Of a stretch of DNA of 64,000 nucleotides, positions 1 to 7,709 are shown one piece after another. The position numbers and the translations under genes were made by a program. How positions within the stretch are numbered: position 1 is the stretch's first letter; every line of letters begins with the position of its first letter. This DNA is from JANMGV01 sp037440405. GTDB lineage: Bacteria; Planctomycetota; Planctomycetia; Pirellulales; Pirellulaceae. The stretch lies in NCBI GenBank assembly GCA_037440405.1, contig JBBIUE010000014.1, forward strand, positions 1 through 64,000. Reading direction: 5' to 3'. The notes beneath the pieces are model-generated. The model was not told where the DNA came from. It did no database searches and saw only the letters and a list, made by a program, of their open reading frames with translations.

Positions 1-532
1 TTCTGTCTAGGTTTCTGGTGCGCGGCCCTATTCTATCGACTTACTAACCAAGAGGTTCTTGCGATCAAATTTCCTGAGAATCTGACTCTTGAACTGCACT
101 CAGTTCGTGGTTTGGCGACCCTCTGTCCTGTCGAACGACTTTGGTACGGCGACCGATTGATCCGTCCTCGAATCGGAGATAAGCGACGAAATAGCCGAGA
201 GCCAAGTTAACAGTCTTGTTGTTCAGCGTTTGCCCTAGGATTTTCGAGCGTTTGTGCCCGGTGCCAAACTCAACGGACCAGCATTTCACCGTGTTAAGCG
301 TCGAAACAACCGGCCTGGAACCGCTCGAAACCGTCTCCAACTCACTTGCAGACACTGTGTTAATCAAAACCAGGAGCGGAAACGGAGATCTTGAGAGTTC
401 TCAGCGGAGAATCGGGCGGCCGGGAGCAACCGGTGCGGTTTCTGTCGTATCCCGAGATCTTGGTTTCCTAACCGAGATGTTTTCCCAGAGTACGGCAGAC
501 GCTAAAAAGCCCCAAAAATCCAAGCAGAAACG
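1..532. other. Region without a convincing gene
   Basis: Short open frames occur on both strands here, but they overlap each other, lack ribosome binding sites and have no family motif I recognise. I see no RNA gene or repeat. The right edge joins the terminator of the minus-strand tRNA gene. Confidence 0.4.
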
Positions 533-569
533 AAAAACGCCGGGCGTCGATCTCTCGTCGTCCGGCGTT
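533..569 (-). terminator. Intrinsic terminator of tRNA-Asn
   Basis: On the minus strand an 8-bp stem AACGCCGG/CCGGCGTT with an 18-nt loop is followed directly by a T run (GGCGTTTTTCG). It lies 37 nt beyond the 3' end of the tRNA gene and points the right way to end its transcript. Confidence 0.65.
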
Positions 570-605
570 AACTTTTTGGCGTTTCTTCCGTAGAAAAAAC
601 TAAGG

Positions 606-678
606 CTCCTCCGGTAGGACTCGAACCTACGACCCGGCGGTTAACAGCCGCCTGCTCTACCAACTGAGCTACAGAGGA
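606..678 (-). tRNA. tRNA-Asn (anticodon GTT)
   Basis: Read on the minus strand, the 73-nt sequence folds as a standard cloverleaf. The acceptor stem is TCCTCTG/CGGAGGA with one G-T pair and discriminator G. The D arm holds AGCTCAGTTGGTAGAGC, the anticodon loop reads CTGTTAACC with GTT in the middle, and the T arm holds GGTTCGAGTCC. The CCA end is not encoded. A T-tailed hairpin follows at 533-569. Confidence 0.97.
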
Positions 679-902
679 AAAGGTTGCTTTCTGAAAGACA
701 CAGCTGTACGACTAACGTTCGGATCATCGCTAGGTAGTCCAATGTGCCTGCTCAGAATTTTCATTTGTAGTATTCGTCAATGTGCCAAGTGACGGATGAA
801 CTTAATTATCACTTTCCCGAATCATAACTGGACCACATGACCTCTGAGCGAAACCGTTACTCAGGATCACTGTCAAACGGCACCGCCGATCCGTTTTATT
901 CC
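679..902. other. Intergenic region before the tandem repeat
   Basis: No gene is visible. The strand upstream of the tRNA gene (679-760) should hold its promoter, but I could not assign convincing -35 and -10 boxes. Confidence 0.3.
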
Positions 903-1136
903 GGACCAATGGTGTCACTGTGTCTCGGACCAATGGTGTCACTGTGTCTCGGACCAATGGTGTCACNNNNNNNNNNNNNNNNNNNNNNNNNNNNNNNNNN
1001 NNNNNNNNNNNNNNNNNNNNNNNNNNNNNNNNNNNNNNNNNNNNNNNNNNNNNNNNNNNNNNNNNNNNNNNNGTCTCGGATCAAATGTGTTATCCCGGAC
1101 CAACTGTGTCACTTTATCTCGGACCCATGGTGTCAC
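903..1136. repeat. 24-nt tandem repeat interrupted by an assembly gap
   Basis: Units begin GGACCAATGGTGTCAC and end TGTGTCTC, with a period of exactly 24 nt at 903, 927 and 951. The array then runs into 106 N (967-1072) and resumes with degenerate copies at 1078, 1097 and 1121. The N run is most simply an unresolved or estimated number of further copies. Flanking GGATCACTG motifs near 864 and 1192 suggest a larger element, perhaps the repeat-rich end of a lost insertion sequence, but no transposase is present. Frames that cross the array are artefacts. Confidence 0.85.
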
Positions 1137-1528
1137 CGAACATCAGGGCAAATGACCAACAAGTTCACTTCCCACAAGTTCACTAACCCGCAGGATCACT
1201 GACCCATCGAGCCTGTCCAAGCTCCCTTGCATCCTTCCAATTTGGACTTGGAATTTATGTGCTTGGGAAAGGCTTCAGGTATCGCTGAGTTCATCAGGAA
1301 TTCATCAACGACAAACCTGCCTTCGACGAACCTTCGTATTGTGCCGAAAATCTGACCGGTCGGCAACCCGAAAATGACAGTGTTCCTTCAATTTCAAAGC
1401 TTCATGGGCTCAGGAAACAACTTTTGCCGAGTTTGCCAATAAGTTCGCTTCCGTTCAAGACCAATTTTCAGTAGCCTCCGCAAAAGATTCAGTAATGTTT
1501 TCGTGGAATATCGCGTGTGTGACACAAC
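1137..1528. other. Intergenic region, nothing recognised
   Basis: I see no gene, RNA or clear hairpin between the repeat array and the PAP2 gene. The GGATCACTG motif near 1192 matches one on the other side of the array. Confidence 0.3.
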
Positions 1529-2359
1529 ATGAGTTCTCGGCAATCCCGTTCAGGCGGGCCAGAACGATCCTTGGGAATCGATCCCGTGGACAGTTCCTCA
1601 AACGACAATTGTTCGACCAGCGGCGAAACTCAGAGTTTCGGAAATCCCGGCTTTTTTGGAATTCGGTGTTTTGGATTTGTCGTCCTTGCGACAGCCTGCG
1701 CAATTGTCTTTCGCTACGATTTCGAAATTAGCCAGTTTCTGCGAACCACCAAGTTGCCTTCCGATTTAGGGAAAATGATCTTGCACTCGGAAGTGCTTTC
1801 GCATGGTTGTGGTGTGGTGATCGTATTGGGATCGCTTGGCTGGATCGATCGCGTTCACCGAAAGCAGCTCTGGTTGCTTTTGGTTTTGGCTTTGCTCTCA
1901 GGTTTGGTGGTCGATGTCGTCAAGTTGGGATTTCCACGCATCCGACCGAATTCGGATTTCGATTCTCTCGTTACCACAGCAAGCGATTCATGGGTGAACG
2001 CTGAAGCGGATATGTTGAACAGCAGAGATCTCAGTTTTCCATCAGCACACGCTGCCGTGGGATGTTGTGTTTGCCTAGGACTGGCACGACTCTACCCGGC
2101 TGGTTGGTGGATCTTCCTCATTCTTTACGGCATGACAGGATTTCAACGCGTGGTCTGTGGCGCGCATTATCCAACCGATGTGATGGCGGGAATGTTGATT
2201 GGAGGTGCGCTAACCTACACCGCCTGTCGATTCGGTTTGTTACCTGGCAGGGTGTTCAAAAGATGCGCTGGCGAAGTATCCGAACACCAGACTGGCTCCA
2301 AGGTAAGTCTTATGTCGTCGGCTCCAGCGCGTAGTTCACCAACGTCTCGTGTAGCTTAG
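1529..2359 (+). CDS. PAP2-family membrane phosphatase
   Basis: This 276-residue protein carries the three PAP2 (lipid phosphate phosphatase) motifs in order: KLGFPRIRP (the K-x6-RP motif), FPSAH, and QRVVCGAHYPTD (the R-x5-H-x3-D motif). Four to six hydrophobic segments surround them, so it should be an inner-membrane enzyme with its active site on the outer face. Family members remove phosphate from lipid or isoprenoid phosphates such as undecaprenyl pyrophosphate or phosphatidate; the substrate here cannot be told from sequence. The start is uncertain because no good ribosome binding site precedes it and the first 40 residues are polar and atypical. Its 3' end overlaps the convergent dapA gene by 50 bp. 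Confidence 0.85.
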   Translation: MSSRQSRSGGPERSLGIDPVDSSSNDNCSTSGETQSFGNPGFFGIRCFGFVVLATACAIVFRYDFEISQFLRTTKLPSDLGKMILHSEVLSHGCGVVIVLGSLGWIDRVHRKQLWLLLVLALLSGLVVDVVKLGFPRIRPNSDFDSLVTTASDSWVNAEADMLNSRDLSFPSAHAAVGCCVCLGLARLYPAGWWIFLILYGMTGFQRVVCGAHYPTDVMAGMLIGGALTYTACRFGLLPGRVFKRCAGEVSEHQTGSKVSLMSSAPARSSPTSRVA

Positions 2360-3209
2360 TCGCCAGGGCAGGCTCGAGCGGTGTCATGGGGAGTCGCAAT
2401 TCGCCGGTGTCGCGTCCCAGCAACTGCATGGCACATTTGACGGGAATTGGGTTCGTCGCCAGTCCGAGCATGTCGCGGCACAACCTGAAAAGTTCGCGAT
2501 GTAAGATACGGGCTTTTGCGTAGTCATTCCTGGCGGCCGCACTTACCATCGCCAAGACATGGTAGGGAACGATATTTCCGACAACGGAAATAACGCCCTC
2601 GGCACCGACCGACATCATTGGCACGGTCAGGGAGTCATCGCCGCTGAGGACCGTTAGATTGGTCTCCAGAAGAATCTGCGAGCATTGATCGAGCGATCCC
2701 GTGGCTTCTTTGACCATCGTGATGTTTTCCAGTTCAGCTAGGCGGGAGATCGTTTCGCATTCCACGTTTTTGCCAGTGCGGCCAGGAATGTTGTAAATGC
2801 AGTGGGGAATGCCAACTTCTTCTGCGATCGCCTTGAAGTGCTGGTAGAAACCTTCCTGAGTAGGCTTGTTGTAATAGGGAGCGACTTGAAGCGATGCGTC
2901 GGCACCCTCTTTCGCTGCCCAGCGGGTGAGTCGCAGCGCCTCTGCCGTGCTGTTGCTACCAGTTCCGGCCATAACTTTGCAGCGTCCTGCAGCGATCTGA
3001 ACGACTTCACTGATGACGCGTTCGTGTTCATCGTGACTGAGCGTAGGCGATTCGCCGGTTGTCCCTACAGGGACGATGAAATCCGTACCTGCTGCGATTT
3101 GATATTCAACTTGTTCACGAAGCCGCATGGAATCGATCAATCCGTTTCGAAATGGGGTGACGATGGCCACTCCCATACCCGCAAATGCACTTCCTTTTCT
3201 TTGAACCAC
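2310..3209 (-). CDS. dapA: 4-hydroxy-tetrahydrodipicolinate synthase
   Basis: DapA condenses pyruvate with aspartate semialdehyde, the first committed step toward diaminopimelate and lysine, in the cytoplasm. The 299-residue length fits the family. All catalytic landmarks are present: GTTGE at 49-53, YYNKP around 112-116 (the tyrosine donated across the dimer), Y139 in YNIPGRTG with R144, and the Schiff-base lysine K167 in KEATG. It begins 3 nt after the pdxJ stop codon and is the last gene of a long minus-strand run. N-acetylneuraminate lyase and other members of the superfamily share the fold, but the GTTGES and YYNKP motifs favour DapA. Confidence 0.93.
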   Translation of the reverse strand: MVQRKGSAFAGMGVAIVTPFRNGLIDSMRLREQVEYQIAAGTDFIVPVGTTGESPTLSHDEHERVISEVVQIAAGRCKVMAGTGSNSTAEALRLTRWAAKEGADASLQVAPYYNKPTQEGFYQHFKAIAEEVGIPHCIYNIPGRTGKNVECETISRLAELENITMVKEATGSLDQCSQILLETNLTVLSGDDSLTVPMMSVGAEGVISVVGNIVPYHVLAMVSAAARNDYAKARILHRELFRLCRDMLGLATNPIPVKCAMQLLGRDTGELRLPMTPLEPALATKLHETLVNYALEPTT

Positions 3210-3212
3210 GGT

Positions 3213-3980
3213 CTACTCCTGGTTAAATTGGTTGTCGGTTAGAGGTGAACGAGAAGGCCGATGAGCGCTAAGATCGATCAATCGACGCATTTGAGCGACG
3301 GCCTCTTGCAGCCCCACGAAGACGGATCGAGACACGATCGAGTGCCCGATATTCAGTTCTCGCATGAGCGGTATTTGGGCGATGGCGACGACATTATCGT
3401 AGTTCAGGCCATGACCTGCATGCAGCAGCAATCCAGCTTCGGTCACCCATTTACCCGCGCGAGTCAGCCGCCCGAGTTCCGCTTGTTGCTGGGTGCCTCG
3501 GGCGTTCGCGTATGATCCTGTATGCAGTTCGATCGCGTCGATCCCCAAGCGGCCCGCTCGCTCGATCTGGTGAGGGTCGGGATCGAGAAATAGGCTGACG
3601 CGAATTCCGACCTCCTTTAGCCGCTGGATTGCCGAAGCAATTTTGTTCGCGTTGCTGAAGAGGTCCAATCCGCCTTCCGTGGTAACCTCCTCGCGCCGCT
3701 CCGGCACCAATGTCGCTTGGTCCGGCTTCCATTGGCAAGCGAGCGCGACGATTTCGTCAGAAACCGACAATTCCAAATTGAGCGGAACGCTGACGGTTTC
3801 TCGCAGGATTCGGACGTCGCGGTCTTGGATGTGTCGCCGATCTTCACGAAGATGGACTGTAATCACTTGAGCGCCTCCAAGCTGGCATGCATGAGCAGCA
3901 GCCACCGGATCCGGCTCGTAGGTTCTGCGCGCCTGCCGGATGGTGGCGATGTGATCGATATTGACACCGAGATGGATCAT
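3213..3980 (-). CDS. pdxJ: Pyridoxine 5'-phosphate synthase
   Basis: PdxJ closes the pyridine ring of vitamin B6 from 1-deoxyxylulose 5-phosphate and the PdxA product. The frame is open further upstream, but the ATG at 3980 gives the typical N-terminus MIHLGVNIDHIATIRQARR and a normal 255-residue length, so I start there. Conserved segments are VNIDH, TVHLREDRRHI (active-site histidines 43 and 50) and the late HAGHGLNYDN motif. It lies 43 nt after the EboE-like gene and 3 nt before dapA. PLP made from its product is the cofactor of GlyA, encoded four genes upstream in the same run. Confidence 0.95.
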   Translation of the reverse strand: MIHLGVNIDHIATIRQARRTYEPDPVAAAHACQLGGAQVITVHLREDRRHIQDRDVRILRETVSVPLNLELSVSDEIVALACQWKPDQATLVPERREEVTTEGGLDLFSNANKIASAIQRLKEVGIRVSLFLDPDPHQIERAGRLGIDAIELHTGSYANARGTQQQAELGRLTRAGKWVTEAGLLLHAGHGLNYDNVVAIAQIPLMRELNIGHSIVSRSVFVGLQEAVAQMRRLIDLSAHRPSRSPLTDNQFNQE

Positions 3981-4023
3981 CGTCGTTCTGTGCAACTGGC
4001 TGCGATACGGAAAACGAAATACG

Positions 4024-5208
4024 TTAATGCTTGGACAGGGCATTGGCAAGCTGATCTTCGAACCATGCCAACTCGCGGGCGATACCAGTGGCCAAGTCCG
4101 GGACAGCAAGTTTCTCTGGAAGAACGCCCCATGCGTAGGTCTCGACCTCCCAGTGACCCAAGAACTCTGCTTGCCACGCCGCAGAGTTCAGCTCCTTGAG
4201 GCATTTGCCGATTTCGCTTTGCGTAGCCGTGAGGTCTCGAAACTCTTTGAGATAGATCGGTACGTGGAAGTGGACACGGTAGCTCCCCGTGAGTTCACGA
4301 GGATCAGAAATCGGCTTCAGTAGGTCTGGTAGGTCTTCGAAGAGTCGCACCGACCCCGCTGGTCCGCTTCGAACCGTCGTTTGGTGCAGATAACGATCCT
4401 CCGCAAACGATTTCAAATCCTCGAAAGCTGCCAACTTCTGTTCTGAATCGAGACCATCCCAATCGACTTCGATGGCTGACGAAACTTGAACCTTTCCAAT
4501 ACGGATTCCGAGATCGAGATAGGCCTGGAGTTCACGCCCTTGATCCTCTCGCATGACGGCAGCGTGGCAAATGTCGTGACATATCGTGAGATATTCTCGA
4601 ACCCAAGACCTTTCTGACCGGAATAGGTGTCGCTGAAAGAACTGTCGTGCCGAAGGACTATCACCGATGACGCAACCTGGCTCCGGTTCGATCGCGAGGA
4701 CAATTTTTTTTCCGCATCGCTCGTAAAGCTGCCGTAGGTAGTCAGCCATGGCAATGAAGTTGCTTGCTGCCCCTCGCAATTGATCCTCGTTCCATCTTGG
4801 ATTCCCCCAAGCGATCGGCAGCGTCGATATGGATCCGGTGCTTCCATCGGGCAGAAGTTCCACAAGTAGATCCGCGAGCTTTTGGGTGTAACGCAATCGT
4901 TCCGCCGACAACCAATTCGGATTGTAGACACGATGTTTGACGACGGGCTGGTGAAAGTCGGATTGCGGGAAGCCATTGAAGGTGAACGGAACGAGGGAGC
5001 GTTCGTTGAGCCAGTCGCGAATTTCAGTGGCCTGATTTCGCTCAGCGACCTCTTGGATGGCATTTTCAGAAAACCACAATCCAACGCCGAGAGGGCGATT
5101 TGTTCCGAGTTGATCTCGAATCGCACAGGCGTAACGCTGAAGGTTCTCGCGGATGGCAGTCCATTGGGTTCCCGCGTGGACATTCGTGCAATAGGCAATT
5201 TGGTTCAT
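4024..5208 (-). CDS. eboE: EboE-like TIM-barrel protein
   Basis: The 394-residue protein matches the EboE family as I remember it. An N-terminal IAYCTNVHAG is followed by RPLGVGLWFSENA, FTFNGFPQSDFHQPVVKHRVYNPNW, then ERLRYTQKLADLL and GSISTLP. EboE belongs to the xylose-isomerase-like TIM-barrel superfamily and is known from the cyanobacterial and bacterial ebo gene set, which has been linked to moving a metabolite out of the cytoplasm. None of eboA-D or eboF is visible in this window, so this copy stands alone between a methyltransferase gene (19 nt upstream) and pdxJ. I start at the ATG at 5208; an upstream extension would overlap the previous gene. The reaction is unknown. Confidence 0.8.
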   Translation of the reverse strand: MNQIAYCTNVHAGTQWTAIRENLQRYACAIRDQLGTNRPLGVGLWFSENAIQEVAERNQATEIRDWLNERSLVPFTFNGFPQSDFHQPVVKHRVYNPNWLSAERLRYTQKLADLLVELLPDGSTGSISTLPIAWGNPRWNEDQLRGAASNFIAMADYLRQLYERCGKKIVLAIEPEPGCVIGDSPSARQFFQRHLFRSERSWVREYLTICHDICHAAVMREDQGRELQAYLDLGIRIGKVQVSSAIEVDWDGLDSEQKLAAFEDLKSFAEDRYLHQTTVRSGPAGSVRLFEDLPDLLKPISDPRELTGSYRVHFHVPIYLKEFRDLTATQSEIGKCLKELNSAAWQAEFLGHWEVETYAWGVLPEKLAVPDLATGIARELAWFEDQLANALSKH

Positions 5209-5227
5209 TTCACCGTCACTTGTCGTC

Positions 5228-5953
5228 TTACGGTAATCGCAAATCAAAAATGCGGATGTCGCTGCAATGACTTCCGACTGGAATGAATTGGATCGAGACT
5301 TGCCAACCTTTACCAACAATGAATTCGAGGAATCCGTCTCCGGTGTGACGTTGCGGTTCGGATAGGATCAGCCTTCCGTCAGCAGCCAAATGTCTTCTTG
5401 CACAAGCTTCCACCAGTCCCCACAGAGAAGGGTCATAAACCAAATCCGACCCAACGATCCATCGAAACGGTGTCGCAGATAGTTGATCGGTGCGCCAATT
5501 GAGACGCCGAATCGTCACACGGTCGCGGAACGGCCAAGCGTTACAGCGAGCAACGAGTAAGGCGTGAGCAGCCCCATCGGTCATCGTCACCTTGGCCCCC
5601 ATCAGAGCAGCCGCAATTCCGACGCGCCCGCTGCCGCAGCCCAGCTCGAGAACACGCTGTTCCTTGAGAGGTAGCGAATGGAGATACTGTTCAAGACCGA
5701 CCGCTGCAGGCCACGTCGCGGCCCAAAACGGGTCGAGTTCTTCGGGAGTCCGGTCCGTTCGTTCAAGTGCCTCTTCTAATAGTCGATCTGGATCGACCAC
5801 ATGAATCCAAGGCAATCTTTTGCCGACGATGGTCGTGGTTTTCCATTCGATAGCGAATGCACGGCGAATTCGCTGAATCAGTCGTTGATGAGCAAGGTCC
5901 GATGAAGAAGGGGCTTGCTGAAATCGAGCATGGGGAGACAAAGAGCCAGTCAC
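5228..5953 (-). CDS. Class I SAM-dependent methyltransferase, METTL21/ETFB-lysine type
   Basis: The 241-residue protein has SAM-binding motif I VLELGCGSGR at 101-110, an acidic residue ending the second strand (KVTMTD), and DLVYD in the place of motif IV. DPFWAATWPAAVGL lies upstream of motif I. That WP..... layout just before motif I is typical of the lysine methyltransferase group (METTL21, ETFB-KMT, PrmA-like), so a protein substrate is plausible but not shown. Its start overlaps the stop of the response-regulator gene as ATGA, which implies translational coupling. No small-molecule specificity motif was recognised. Confidence 0.8.
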   Translation of the reverse strand: MTGSLSPHARFQQAPSSSDLAHQRLIQRIRRAFAIEWKTTTIVGKRLPWIHVVDPDRLLEEALERTDRTPEELDPFWAATWPAAVGLEQYLHSLPLKEQRVLELGCGSGRVGIAAALMGAKVTMTDGAAHALLVARCNAWPFRDRVTIRRLNWRTDQLSATPFRWIVGSDLVYDPSLWGLVEACARRHLAADGRLILSEPQRHTGDGFLEFIVGKGWQVSIQFIPVGSHCSDIRIFDLRLP

Positions 5954-6408
5954 AACGACGACCTGGGCTGAGGATACTCTTCCATCGATTGAATGTACTT
6001 TCGCAACCGTTCGAGTTCATCCGTAGTGTCTTTGAGCCGCAACATATTCGAGACTCGCTTGCTGAGCTCGAAGCGATTGACTGGTTTCGACAAGAAATCG
6101 TCGGTCCCGGCAGCCACGGCCCGCTCGATATCGCCCAGTTCATTCAAGGCCGTCACCATCAAGATCATGATGCGTGACGTTTCAGGATCTTGTTTCAGCT
6201 TACGACAGACCTCGAAGCCATTCAATTTGGGCATCATGACATCGAGCAGGATCAAGTCCGGCTGGAAACTCGTGACTTTGTCGAGCGTATCTTGGCCATC
6301 GACGGCAATCGCGATCTCGCAATCGATGTTATCGAGATAGGCTTCGAGTAACTCGCGGTTCGCCGTGTTGTCGTCGGCAATCAAGATTCGAGGAGTTCCG
6401 GCCATCAT
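5950..6408 (-). CDS. Single-domain response regulator
   Basis: A complete receiver domain fills most of the 152 residues. The acidic pair is D12/D13, the phospho-acceptor is D56 in LILLDVMMP, T86 is the switch residue in MVTALN, and K108 lies in FLSKPVN. There is no output domain, only a charged helical tail of about 30 residues (TDELERLRKYIQSMEE). It overlaps glyA upstream and the methyltransferase gene downstream, both through ATGA, so it is embedded in a metabolic operon. No histidine kinase is encoded nearby. It could act as a CheY/PleD-like diffusible receiver or phosphate sink; the target is unknown. Confidence 0.92.
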   Translation of the reverse strand: MMAGTPRILIADDNTANRELLEAYLDNIDCEIAIAVDGQDTLDKVTSFQPDLILLDVMMPKLNGFEVCRKLKQDPETSRIMILMVTALNELGDIERAVAAGTDDFLSKPVNRFELSKRVSNMLRLKDTTDELERLRKYIQSMEEYPQPRSSL

Positions 6409-7682
6409 CCAACCTCACACGAGTTCGAGGGGCAGGTTTCGAGAGCCGCTGCCGGCACGGGAAACTGTGCCGCGAGTTCGTTCACTGCCGAGCGAATTCG
6501 CAACAGCTCGGATTCATTGCCGAAGTTACGCAGCGCGTGAGCGATCCACCGGCCGATCTGCCGGAATTCGTCGGTTCCCATGCCCCGCGTCGTTAGGGCT
6601 GGCGTTCCGATACGTATACCGCTGGGATCGAGAGGCTTTCGCTGATCAAAGGGAATCATGTTCATGTTGACCGTGATTCCGCACTTGTCCAAGGTGGATT
6701 CGGCGATCTTTCCACCGATGCCGAATGGGGTGACATCGACCAGCATGAGATGGTTGTCGGTTCCACCCGAAACAAGATTCAGGCCCTCTGCAAGAAGAAC
6801 CTCCGCCAACGCTTTTGCATTGTCGATCACCGCTTTCGCATAATGGCGGAAATCGTCGCGAAGTGCTTCCCCGAAGCAAACCGCCTTAGCAGCGATGACA
6901 TGCATCAGGGGGCCACCTTGAATTCCAGGAAAGATGGCGCTGTTGATCGATTTGAGAAGATCCTTTTTGCATAGAATCAATCCGCCGCGAGGACCTCTCA
7001 GCGTTTTGTGCGTTGTTGAAGTCACGTAATCCGCCACCGGTACTGGATCGTCGTGCAGCTTGGCGGCAACTAGGCCAGCGTAATGGGCCATATCCACGAG
7101 AAGTTTCGCTCCTACTTCGCGAGCGATGGACGCAAACTCGGCATGGGGAATTTCTCGAGGATAGGCACTGGCTCCAGCGACAATCAACTTGGGTTTGTGC
7201 TCGCGAGCCAACTTCGCAACTTGATCGAAATCGATGCGGTTCGTCGTTTGATCGACGCCATAGGAATAGAATCGGTACAGTTTGCCTGAGATGTTCAGGG
7301 ACATGCCATGCGTAAGATGTCCACCTTGAGCCAGATCGAGACCAAGCACGACATCGCCGGGTTGAAGTACGGCAAGGTAAACCGCCGTATTCGCTTGAGA
7401 TCCGCTGTGTGGTTGAACGTTAGCAGCTTCCGCACCAAAGAGGAGCTTGGCTCGGTCAATGGCCAATTGCTCGACGGTATCGACGTGCTCGCAGCCACCA
7501 TAGTACCTCTTGCCAGGATAGCCTTCAGCGTACTTATTGGTGAGGACACTGCCTGTCGCTTGCATTACTGCCAGCGAAGTGTAGTTTTCGCTGGCGATCA
7601 ATTCCAATCCTGCTTGCTGGCGATTTTCCTCAGCGGAAACTGCAGCCCAGACCTCAGGGTCCAATCTTTCCAATGAGTTCAT
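6405..7682 (-). CDS. glyA: Serine hydroxymethyltransferase
   Basis: GlyA interconverts serine and glycine using PLP and tetrahydrofolate and supplies one-carbon units. The 425-residue length is normal. The PLP lysine is K226 in STTHKTLRGPRGG, and the family signatures ELIASENYTS, NKYAEGYPGKRYYGG, HGMSLNISGK and VDMAHYAGL are all intact. The start ATG at 7682 lies 27 nt after the stop of the PpiD-like gene. The C-terminus overlaps the next gene by 4 nt. Gene order links it to pdxJ, which feeds PLP synthesis. Confidence 0.97.
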   Translation of the reverse strand: MNSLERLDPEVWAAVSAEENRQQAGLELIASENYTSLAVMQATGSVLTNKYAEGYPGKRYYGGCEHVDTVEQLAIDRAKLLFGAEAANVQPHSGSQANTAVYLAVLQPGDVVLGLDLAQGGHLTHGMSLNISGKLYRFYSYGVDQTTNRIDFDQVAKLAREHKPKLIVAGASAYPREIPHAEFASIAREVGAKLLVDMAHYAGLVAAKLHDDPVPVADYVTSTTHKTLRGPRGGLILCKKDLLKSINSAIFPGIQGGPLMHVIAAKAVCFGEALRDDFRHYAKAVIDNAKALAEVLLAEGLNLVSGGTDNHLMLVDVTPFGIGGKIAESTLDKCGITVNMNMIPFDQRKPLDPSGIRIGTPALTTRGMGTDEFRQIGRWIAHALRNFGNESELLRIRSAVNELAAQFPVPAAALETCPSNSCEVG

Positions 7683-7709
7683 GTAAGCTCCGCATTTCGA
7701 TGACTGATT

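Noticed and set aside
65..593. Two overlapping open frames on opposite strands upstream of tRNA-Asn
   Set aside because: They overlap each other, have no ribosome binding site or family motif, and one runs through the terminator hairpin.
903..1136. CRISPR array
   Set aside because: The units are directly adjacent with no unique spacers, and no cas gene is near.
837..1202. Open frames across the 24-nt repeat and the N gap
   Set aside because: Their sequence is repeat translation plus undetermined residues; no start signal supports them.
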